Positions 1-6,368 of a stretch of DNA of 7,046 nucleotides are shown in pieces. The number at the start of each line of letters is the position of its first letter. Positions within the stretch are counted from its first letter, which is position 1. A program made the translations under genes and the position numbers. The notes under the pieces were generated by a model that searched no databases, was not told the DNA's origin, and saw only the letters and a program-made list of their open reading frames with translations. This DNA comes from DATDOY01 sp035293045 (GTDB lineage Bacteria; Actinomycetota; Acidimicrobiia; IMCC26256; JACPCJ01), in the NCBI GenBank assembly GCA_035293045.1, contig DATDOY010000084.1:1-7046 (forward strand), written 5' to 3'.

Positions 1-1880
1 AGCACGAACGGGTAACGCCGGCTCGTCGCCTCCGTCGGCCGTCGTGGTTCCTCACACACGAACCGCGCCCGGCCGTCGGGCGTGAAGAACCTTCCGTCCG
101 CAAAGAGCCTCCGCTCGGCGTGGCGCATCTCGCCCGGCGAACCCGGCTTCTCGACAAGGGGCCACTGCACTCCACCGAGGGCGTCGATCATCTGGTAGTC
201 GGTGACCCCGGAGAAGTCGCACGGCTGTCCGTGTGAGAGTCGCGTGAGAATCCCAAAGGCGGCCTCGGGTGACTCCCATGCCTCGAACATGTCGCCGCAC
301 CCCCACGCCTCGGCGATGAGCTTGAAGATCCAGAAGTCGGCGAGCGCCTCGCCGGGCGCCGACGACACCTGGCGCACGACGCCGATGCGCCGTTCGGAAT
401 TGATGAACGTCCCCTCCTTCTCCCCCCATCCCGCCGCCGGCAGCACGAGATCGGCGCGCTGGGCGGTCTCGGTCGTGCCGTAGAGGTCCTGCACCACGAG
501 GAACTCGAGTCGATCGAGGACGTCGTGGAGGTGGTCCTGGTTGATCCACGAGTGGGCGCTGTTGGTGGCGATCACCCACAGCCCGCGAATCGACCCGCGC
601 ACGATCCCTTCGATGATCTGGTCATAGGCGTCGCTGGGCCGATCGGGTATCCGGGCCTGGTCGATGCCGAGGATCGTCGCCACCTTCTCGCGGTCCTGCT
701 CACTGTCGAAGGCGTGACCGCCCAGGAGGTTGGTGGTGTTGGAGAACAGGCGCGACCCCATCGCATTGCACTGGCCCGTAATCGAGTTGGCGCCCGTCCC
801 GGGACGGCCGATGTTGCCGGTCATCAGCGCCAGCGCGATCACGGCTTGGGCGACCCGAACACCCTCGTGGCTCTGATTGACGCCCATCGTCCACCAGAAC
901 GACACGCGCTCGCCCCGGGCGATGGTGTCGGCGAATCGGTGCAACTCGTCACCCGACAGCCCCGTCTCTCGCGACACCCGGTCGAGATCAAACCCGGCGA
1001 CGTGGGCGGCGAACTCGTCGAACCCGGTGGTGTGCGCGTCGATGAACGCCCGATCGATGTGGCCCCCGTCGATCACGAGCCGAGCGATCCCGTAGAGCAG
1101 GCAGAGATCGCTCTTGGGCGTCGGCGCGTAGTGCTGGGTGCCGGCCATCGCCGTCTCCGTGCGGCGGGGGTCGACGACCACGATCTCCGGGTCATGCGGA
1201 TTGCGACAGATCCGTTCCCACATGATCGGGTGGGCGATGCACAGGTTGGAGCCGATGAGCACGATGACATCCGACTCCTCGAAGTCGGCGTAGGTGTACG
1301 GCGGAGCGTCGAAGCCGAAGCATTCCTTGTAGGCGACGACCGACGTCGCCATGCACTGGCGCGTGTTGCCGTCGCCGTGCACTATCCCCATGCCGAACTT
1401 TGCCAGCGCTCCGAGGAGCGCCATCTCCTCGGTCACGATCTGACCCGTGCTCAAGAAGGCGACCGAGGCCGCCCCGTGTCGCTCCTGCACGGCCCCAAAT
1501 CGGGACACAAATGTTTGCAGGGCCTCGCTCCATCCGATCGGCGCCAGCCGTCCGTTGGCGCCGCGGGCCATCGGCGTGGTCAGGCGATCGGTCGCCGCCA
1601 GCGGCGTGAGGGACTCCCACCCCTTGGGACACGCCGTGCCGCGGTTGACGGGGTAATCGCGAGTCGGCGTGAGGTTGACGGCCGCGCCGTCCTTCAGATG
1701 GATGTCGAGCGAACAGCCGGTCGAGCAGTACCCACAGATCGACTGAGCGACGGCGTCGGGGGCGAGTTGTGCAGGAACCTGCCCCAGACCGAACCCGCCC
1801 GGAACCCGGGCCAGTTGATCGCTGAGCGCGCCGCGCCGGGCCCGCAGGAGTCCAGCGATCCCCCGGCCGTCGCCGCTCAC
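1..1880 (-). CDS. narB: NarB/NasA-type molybdopterin nitrate reductase, catalytic subunit (3' end cut)
   Basis: Catalytic subunit that reduces nitrate to nitrite at a bis-MGD molybdenum centre. The first 626 residues are present; the frame is open to the window edge and the family is usually about 700-900 long. The N-terminal [4Fe-4S] ligands are C49, C52, C56 and C84 (CGYCSTGC ... ACPKGWE), with K86 at the conserved electron-relay position. The likely Mo ligand is C176 in NTRQCMATSV. Other assimilatory nitrate reductase landmarks are WTMGVNQSHEGV (330-341), ITGQCNAMGSR (367-377), ATNSAHSWINQ (438-448) and GEKEGTFINSERR (486-498). There is no Tat signal or long leader, so it is cytoplasmic, unlike NapA. 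It starts at GTG 1880, overlapping the upstream stop, with GGAGG 6 bases away. Formate dehydrogenase H relatives are the main alternative, but the motif set fits nitrate reductase and the neighbours agree. Whether it has a C-terminal [2Fe-2S] domain cannot be seen. It may be named nasA or nasC elsewhere. Confidence 0.95.
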   Translation of the reverse strand, partial: MSGDGRGIAGLLRARRGALSDQLARVPGGFGLGQVPAQLAPDAVAQSICGYCSTGCSLDIHLKDGAAVNLTPTRDYPVNRGTACPKGWESLTPLAATDRLTTPMARGANGRLAPIGWSEALQTFVSRFGAVQERHGAASVAFLSTGQIVTEEMALLGALAKFGMGIVHGDGNTRQCMATSVVAYKECFGFDAPPYTYADFEESDVIVLIGSNLCIAHPIMWERICRNPHDPEIVVVDPRRTETAMAGTQHYAPTPKSDLCLLYGIARLVIDGGHIDRAFIDAHTTGFDEFAAHVAGFDLDRVSRETGLSGDELHRFADTIARGERVSFWWTMGVNQSHEGVRVAQAVIALALMTGNIGRPGTGANSITGQCNAMGSRLFSNTTNLLGGHAFDSEQDREKVATILGIDQARIPDRPSDAYDQIIEGIVRGSIRGLWVIATNSAHSWINQDHLHDVLDRLEFLVVQDLYGTTETAQRADLVLPAAGWGEKEGTFINSERRIGVVRQVSSAPGEALADFWIFKLIAEAWGCGDMFEAWESPEAAFGILTRLSHGQPCDFSGVTDYQMIDALGGVQWPLVEKPGSPGEMRHAERRLFADGRFFTPDGRARFVCEEPRRPTEATSRRYPFV

Positions 1881-3454
1881 CGAAAGCCTCCAGGCATCCG
1901 GGGCCCGGCCGCGGCGGTGAAGTAATGCCGGCGCTCGATGACCGCGCCGGCGAGCATCTGCATGACGCCAAGGGTTGCGATCGCGCCACCCCCAGCCGTC
2001 GACGCGCCGCTGACGACGGCGCCCAGCGCCAGCACCGTCGCCCCCACCAGCGTCAACCACACCCGCAGGCGATGCGCGCGCCGGAGGGCACCGCCGAGGA
2101 GGGCCGCCGTGCGGGCGGCGTCGGTCTCGGGGCTCGCTCGACGGAGCGCAGCCGCGTCGGCGACGAGACCCATGGCGGCGACCGCGCCTACTCCGACGGC
2201 GGGCCCGACCAGCCCGCTCGATCCCGCCCACGCATTCACGACCACGGCGAGGGCGAGACCGCCAGCAACCGCCGTCGACAGGAAGAGGGGGATCGAGCGC
2301 GCCGCTCGCCACCACCACCGGTGGGCGGCCGCGTAGATCATCGCCGAACAGACCACACCGGTGAGACCAGCGAGGGCCGCGGCCCCCCCAAGCGCGGACC
2401 CACCACCCGACGCGGCGGCGATGCTCAAGGCGATGAAGGCACCAAAGACCACGATCTCGCGGCTCACCCACGAATGCGAGAGCCCGATGACGGCGCGCCA
2501 CGCGTAGAGGGGCCGTCCGAGATGCGTGACGCTGATGGCCATCGCGATCATCCCGACGGCGACGGCAACCCATGACACCGCGGCCCCCTCGCTCCCTCCG
2601 AGGGCCGCCCACGTCATGGCCCCAGCGGCGACCTGCGTGAGGACGAGCATCGACGCGAGGGGTGGATGACCCTGCGCAGGAGCCACGGCGTGGTGGTCGA
2701 CGGCGCGGGCGTCGGCGGGAACGACCCGTTCGGTGCGGTATCGGGTCGTGGGGACGGTGATCCAGGAGGGCGGCGCGCCTGGCACCATCGCGCCGGGTTC
2801 GCCGGACTCCCGCGTCCTTGCGGCGTGGCCAACCACGGCGTCGGCGGCGACCACGGCGGTGTTGATGACCCGGATGGCGATCGCGCCGGTCGGACAGGCG
2901 TCGACACAAGCAGGGGCCTCGCCCTCCGAGAGCCGACCCGCGCACATGTCGCATTTGCGAACGATCCCGAGGCGCGGGTTGAGGCGCGGCACTTCGTAGG
3001 GACAGGTGAGGGTGCAATACCCGCACCCGATGCATTGGTCGTCGAGGTGATGGACGATCCCGGTGGCGCTGTCCTTTTCGTAGGCGTCGACCGGGCAGCC
3101 GTTCATGCACGCCGGATCGAGGCAGTGGTGACACGAGGTGGTCACCGTCTGGTGGTACGCGGCGTCGGGGGCACCACCGTGCAGCACGCCCACGGTGCGG
3201 AACGACTCGCCAGGGTCGAGGCCGTTGAGGTTATGACAGGCGGTGACGCAGGCCTTACAGCCGGAGCAGGCGTCGAGATCGACCTCGAAGGCGTACTGCT
3301 GGCCCGGACCCGGAGGAGTCGCGGGGAGAAGATCGCGATAGACGGCGTCGCCGGCGCGGTGCGTTAGGTCCTCGTCGTGGCGGCGCGAGAAGCGCTCGAC
3401 CGCCGTCACCTCTTGCTGTCGGGACAGGTATTGAACGAGCGAGATCTCGGTCAG
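1877..3454 (-). CDS. Fused DmsB-like ferredoxin / DmsC-like membrane anchor, probable electron donor to nitrate reductase
   Basis: A 525-residue fusion of two proteins that are separate in E. coli DMSO reductase. The N-terminal part carries 16 cysteines in four [4Fe-4S] patterns: C63/66/69/73 (CSGCKACVTAC), C108/111/116/120, C141/144/147/151 (CIGCGYCTLTC) and C168/171/183/187. A linker with ITVPTTRY follows at 232-239. The C-terminal part from about 266 has eight hydrophobic helices and the DmsC hallmark HLGRPLYAWR and SHSWVSRE (311-333). Family knowledge says such a pair takes electrons from quinol and passes them to a molybdoenzyme; the next gene encodes one. I place the start at a CTG (3454) overlapping the nirD stop as CTGA, with GGAGGTG 8 bases upstream and an N-terminus (SLVQYL..QQ..TAVERF) that looks like folded protein. 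No ATG, GTG or TTG is nearby upstream; the fallback is GTG at 3409 (510 residues). The stop overlaps the nitrate reductase start. The electron route to nitrate reductase is inferred from position. Confidence 0.9.
   Translation of the reverse strand: MTEISLVQYLSRQQEVTAVERFSRRHDEDLTHRAGDAVYRDLLPATPPGPGQQYAFEVDLDACSGCKACVTACHNLNGLDPGESFRTVGVLHGGAPDAAYHQTVTTSCHHCLDPACMNGCPVDAYEKDSATGIVHHLDDQCIGCGYCTLTCPYEVPRLNPRLGIVRKCDMCAGRLSEGEAPACVDACPTGAIAIRVINTAVVAADAVVGHAARTRESGEPGAMVPGAPPSWITVPTTRYRTERVVPADARAVDHHAVAPAQGHPPLASMLVLTQVAAGAMTWAALGGSEGAAVSWVAVAVGMIAMAISVTHLGRPLYAWRAVIGLSHSWVSREIVVFGAFIALSIAAASGGGSALGGAAALAGLTGVVCSAMIYAAAHRWWWRAARSIPLFLSTAVAGGLALAVVVNAWAGSSGLVGPAVGVGAVAAMGLVADAAALRRASPETDAARTAALLGGALRRAHRLRVWLTLVGATVLALGAVVSGASTAGGGAIATLGVMQMLAGAVIERRHYFTAAAGPRMPGGFR
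1887..1891 (-). promoter_or_regulatory. Ribosome binding site of the nitrate reductase gene
   Basis: GGAGG on the minus strand, within the last codons of the dmsBC-like gene, 6 bases before the GTG at 1880. It fixes the start of the nitrate reductase and indicates independent ribosome loading in addition to coupling through the 4-bp overlap. Confidence 0.8.
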
Positions 3455-3786
3455 GGGACCGCCACCTCCACGCGACCATCCCGCTCGCGCACGGCGAAGG
3501 TCGGGAGCACCACCGTGGGGTCGCAGAGCGCTGCTCCGGTCCGGAGATCGAAGCCGTGCTTGTACATCGGAGAGGCCACCTTCACCACGGCCCCCGCCGA
3601 TCCGACGATGCCGCGCGACAACACAAAGGCACTGCTGAACGGGTCGTAATTGGAAATGGCGAAGAGGTCGCCCGCCGGCGAGACCCGAAACACCGCCACT
3701 TGGGTCTCCCCTACGAGCGCCGCCACGCCGCGATCGAAGTCCAACTCGGAAGAAGAACACACGTCGACCCAGCGCCCCGCGGTCAC
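3451..3786 (-). CDS. nirD: NAD(P)H nitrite reductase small subunit NirD
   Basis: Small Rieske-fold partner of NirB, 111 residues (E. coli NirD is 108). Recognisable family segments are the N-terminal W-x-D-x-C (W6, D8, C10), QVAVFRV near 29-35, FAISNYDPF at 42-50, VLSRGIVG at 55-62, SPMYKHGFDL at 72-81 and TGAALCDP at 83-90. The Rieske [2Fe-2S] ligands (CxH and CxxH) are missing, as in the NirD family generally, so this is a structural or regulatory subunit and not an electron carrier. The GTG start at 3786 overlaps the nirB TGA stop (GTGA) and places W-x-D-x-C where E. coli NirD has it. A GTG seven codons later would cut into that motif. No Shine-Dalgarno sequence precedes the start, so translation probably depends on ribosomes finishing nirB, which would tie the two subunits' output together. 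Confidence 0.95.
   Translation of the reverse strand: MTAGRWVDVCSSSELDFDRGVAALVGETQVAVFRVSPAGDLFAISNYDPFSSAFVLSRGIVGSAGAVVKVASPMYKHGFDLRTGAALCDPTVVLPTFAVRERDGRVEVAVP
3463..3469 (-). promoter_or_regulatory. Ribosome binding site supporting a CTG start of the dmsBC-like gene
   Basis: GGAGGTG on the minus strand, inside the last codons of nirD, ends 8 bases before the CTG at 3454. The fallback GTG at 3409 is 53 bases farther on, much too far to use this site, so this sequence favours the CTG. Confidence 0.65.
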
Positions 3787-6368
3787 GACGACGCCACTGG
3801 GAGGGCCACGGGCGTCGGGCGGATCTGGCCCCGCTCGCGCACAAACACGATGCTGGGATCGGGTTCGTCGGTGTTGACGAAGCTCCGGAATCGCCTGAGC
3901 CGCTCGGGATCCTCGAGCGTGGCCTTCCACTCGCACGCGTAGGTCTCGACGTGGCGTTCCATGTCGTCCTCGAGGTCGGCGCAGATGGAGAGTGCGTCGT
4001 CGATCAGCACCCTCCGGAGGTACTCGACGCCTCCCTCGAGTTTGTGAAACCACGTCGCCGTCCGCTCCAGACGGTCGGCCGTGCGCACGTAGAACATGAG
4101 GAATCGGTCGACGATGCGAAAGAGCGTCTCGGTATCGAGGTCCTCGGCCAAGAGCGCGGCGTGCTGGGGACGTAGGCCGCCGTTGCCGGCGACGTAGAGG
4201 TTCCAGCCCTTCTCGGTGGCGATCACCCCGACGTCCTTGCCCTGCGCCTCCGCGCACTCCCGACTGCACCCCGAGACCGCGCACTTGATCTTGTGGGGGG
4301 CGCGCAGACCTCGATAGCGCAGCTCGAGCGCGACGGCGAGCCCGACCGCGTCCTGCACCCCGTACCGGCACCACGTGTCGCCGACGCACGACTTCACGGT
4401 GCGCAACGCCTTGCCATACGCATGGCCCGACTCCATCCCCGCGTCCACCAGGCGCGACCAGATGGCCGGGAGCTGCTCGACGCGGGCGCCGAAGAGGTCG
4501 ATGCGCTGGCCGCCGGTGATCTTCGTATAGAGGCCGAACTCGGCGGCGACCTCGCCGATGGCGACGAGCTGCGCCGGGGTGATCTCTCCCCCGGGCACCC
4601 GGGGAACGACCGAGTAGGTCCCGTTGCGCTGGAGGTTGGCGAGGAAGTGGTCATTGGTGTCCTGGAGCGACGCCTGCTCACCGGCGAGGATGTAGCCGCT
4701 GCCCATCGACGCCAGCATCGAGGCCACGGCGGGCTTGCACACCTCGCACCCCAGGCCCTGACCGTGGCCCTCGAGCAGTTCTCGGAACGAACCGATCGCC
4801 TTGACGCGCACGATGTCGAACAGCTCCTGGCGGGTGAAGGCAAAGTGCTCGCACAACACTCGCCGCACCTCGACGCCGGCGGCGGCGAGGCGGTCGTCAA
4901 GAATCGTCGTCACCAGCGGCACGCAGCCGCCGCACCCGGTGCCCGCCGTCGTGCAGGTCTTCAGGGCGTCGAGTTCGCACACGCCGCCATCGACGGCGGC
5001 GACGATCGTGTCCTTGGTGACGTTGTTGCACGTGCAGACGGTGGCGGTGCCGGCGAGGGCGCCGGCGATCCCCGTCCCTGCCATCGACGCGCCGACGCCA
5101 GCGGGGGCGAGCAGCGCCCCGGGCTCGGCCGGCGTCGGAAGATCACCTCGGGCCATGGCGGCGAGGCCCGCGTACTGCGACGCGTCGCCAACCAGGATCC
5201 CGCCCACCACGCGAGTCCCCTGATCGGCAAGAACCACGCGCTTGTAGACCCCGGCCACCGGGTCGGAGAACACGATCGACTCCGTGCCCTCGCCCGCCCC
5301 ATGGGCGTCGCCGAAGGCGGCCACGTCGACCCCGAGGAGCTTGAGTTGCGTTGATAGGTCGGCGCCTTCGAACTCGGCGTCGCCCCCCGAGAGACGGTCG
5401 GCGACCACCCGCGCCATCTCGTAGCCCGGCGCGACGAGCCCATACACGCGGCCGCGGTGGAGGGCGCACTCGCCGATGGCTCGGATGTGGGGATCGGACG
5501 TCGAAAGCGTGTCGTCGACCACGATTCCGCCGCGCTCGCCGACGGCGAGGCCGATGTCCCGGGCGAGGTCGTCGCGGGGCCGGATCCCGGCGGAGAACAC
5601 CACGAGATCGACCTCGAGACGCGTCCCGTCGGCGAACCGCATCGCCGCGACGCGGCCGTCGTCGCCGACCTCGATCTCTTCGGTCTCGGCCGCCGTGTGG
5701 ACGACGACGCCGAGCGCCTCGATGCGCCGGCGCAGAACGGCCCCGCCGCCGTCGTCAACCTGCATGGGCATGAGGCGGGGGGCGAACTCGACCACGTGGG
5801 TCTCGAGGCCCAACGAGCGCAACGCCCCCGCCGCCTCCAACCCCAGCAGCCCCCCGCCGATGACGGCGCCGACGCGGCGCCCTGCAGCGTCAGCGCGGAT
5901 GGCCGCGACGTCTTCCACCGTGCGATAGACGAAACAACCCTGGGCGTCGCGGCCGGCCACGGGCGGGACGAAGGGCACCGACCCCGTCGCCAACACCAGA
6001 ACGTCGTACGCGAGGTCGACCCCGGTGTCGGTGCGGAGGGTGCGGGCGCCGCGGTCCACCGCCACGACCCGCTCCCCGGTGCGAAATTCGACGCCGGGGT
6101 CGGCGAGGGCGTCGGCCGAAACAACGGAGAGATCCTCAGGGGTGGCGCCCTCAAAGAGCGAGGTGAGATGCACCCGGTCGTACGCCGGACGGGGCTCCTC
6201 GCCGACGACGACCACGCGCCAGTGACGCGTGGCGCGCGCGGCGACCAGCTGTTCCACCAGGCGGTGGCCGACCATCCCGTGGCCGGCAATCACGAGCGTA
6301 CGGGTGGGAACGCGTCCCGACGATCCCGACGGGGACGGCGGGGATGGCGGGGATGGCGGGGCGGTCAC
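3783..6368 (-). CDS. nirB: NAD(P)H nitrite reductase large subunit NirB
   Basis: Cytoplasmic siroheme enzyme that reduces nitrite to ammonium using NAD(P)H, with NirD. It has 861 residues; family members are usually about 830-850. The start is the GTG at 6368: it overlaps the transporter stop, has a GGAGG site 7 bases upstream, and no other start precedes the FAD fold. Residues 4-18 form a Pro/Ser/Gly-rich extension. The FAD-binding motif GHGMVG is at 29-34 and the NAD-binding GGGLLGLE at 171-178. The BFD-like [2Fe-2S] ligands are C445, C447, C479 and C482. A second, degenerate BFD-like unit with CEHF and CEVCKP (C506, C541, C544) follows, as is usual in NirB. The nitrite/sulfite reductase half-domains span about 570-800. 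The [4Fe-4S]-siroheme ligands are C661, C667, C701 and C705, in CVGDTWC and CSREC. All expected catalytic ligands are present. The gene is also called nasD or nasB in some organisms. Confidence 0.98.
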   Translation of the reverse strand: MTAPPSPPSPPSPSGSSGRVPTRTLVIAGHGMVGHRLVEQLVAARATRHWRVVVVGEEPRPAYDRVHLTSLFEGATPEDLSVVSADALADPGVEFRTGERVVAVDRGARTLRTDTGVDLAYDVLVLATGSVPFVPPVAGRDAQGCFVYRTVEDVAAIRADAAGRRVGAVIGGGLLGLEAAGALRSLGLETHVVEFAPRLMPMQVDDGGGAVLRRRIEALGVVVHTAAETEEIEVGDDGRVAAMRFADGTRLEVDLVVFSAGIRPRDDLARDIGLAVGERGGIVVDDTLSTSDPHIRAIGECALHRGRVYGLVAPGYEMARVVADRLSGGDAEFEGADLSTQLKLLGVDVAAFGDAHGAGEGTESIVFSDPVAGVYKRVVLADQGTRVVGGILVGDASQYAGLAAMARGDLPTPAEPGALLAPAGVGASMAGTGIAGALAGTATVCTCNNVTKDTIVAAVDGGVCELDALKTCTTAGTGCGGCVPLVTTILDDRLAAAGVEVRRVLCEHFAFTRQELFDIVRVKAIGSFRELLEGHGQGLGCEVCKPAVASMLASMGSGYILAGEQASLQDTNDHFLANLQRNGTYSVVPRVPGGEITPAQLVAIGEVAAEFGLYTKITGGQRIDLFGARVEQLPAIWSRLVDAGMESGHAYGKALRTVKSCVGDTWCRYGVQDAVGLAVALELRYRGLRAPHKIKCAVSGCSRECAEAQGKDVGVIATEKGWNLYVAGNGGLRPQHAALLAEDLDTETLFRIVDRFLMFYVRTADRLERTATWFHKLEGGVEYLRRVLIDDALSICADLEDDMERHVETYACEWKATLEDPERLRRFRSFVNTDEPDPSIVFVRERGQIRPTPVALPVASS
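6331..6357. repeat. Three 9-bp tandem repeats in the nirB 5' end
   Basis: Three adjacent 9-bp units lie here on the plus strand: GGGGACGGC, GGGGATGGC and GGGGATGGC, the first differing by one base; a partial fourth unit follows. On the coding strand they encode a Pro-Pro-Ser type repeat in the N-terminal extension of NirB (about residues 5-13), ahead of the FAD domain. Because the unit is a multiple of three, copy-number change would keep the frame. Confidence 0.85.

Noticed and set aside
501..560. Possible frameshift in the nitrate reductase near the left part of the window
   Set aside because: I translated the frame line by line from 1880 to 3. It stays open, and conserved motifs appear in one frame throughout.
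525..1925. A 466-codon open frame on the plus strand
   Set aside because: It lies antisense to the nitrate reductase, whose motifs are continuous in the other strand. The predicted protein is rich in Arg, Gly, Asp and Val with no recognisable domain, typical of a shadow frame in very GC-rich DNA.
3451..3786. Loss of Rieske [2Fe-2S] ligands in NirD as evidence of a damaged gene
   Set aside because: NirD proteins in general, including that of E. coli, have the Rieske fold without the Cys/His ligands, so this is normal.
3787..4389. In-frame extension of NirD into nirB
   Set aside because: The residues are an Arg/Gly-rich shadow of the siroheme domain of nirB. NirD homology starts at the GTG overlapping the nirB stop.
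4293..5354. A 353-codon open frame on the plus strand
   Set aside because: Antisense to nirB, with low-complexity composition and no motif; explained by G/C-rich third positions of the true gene.
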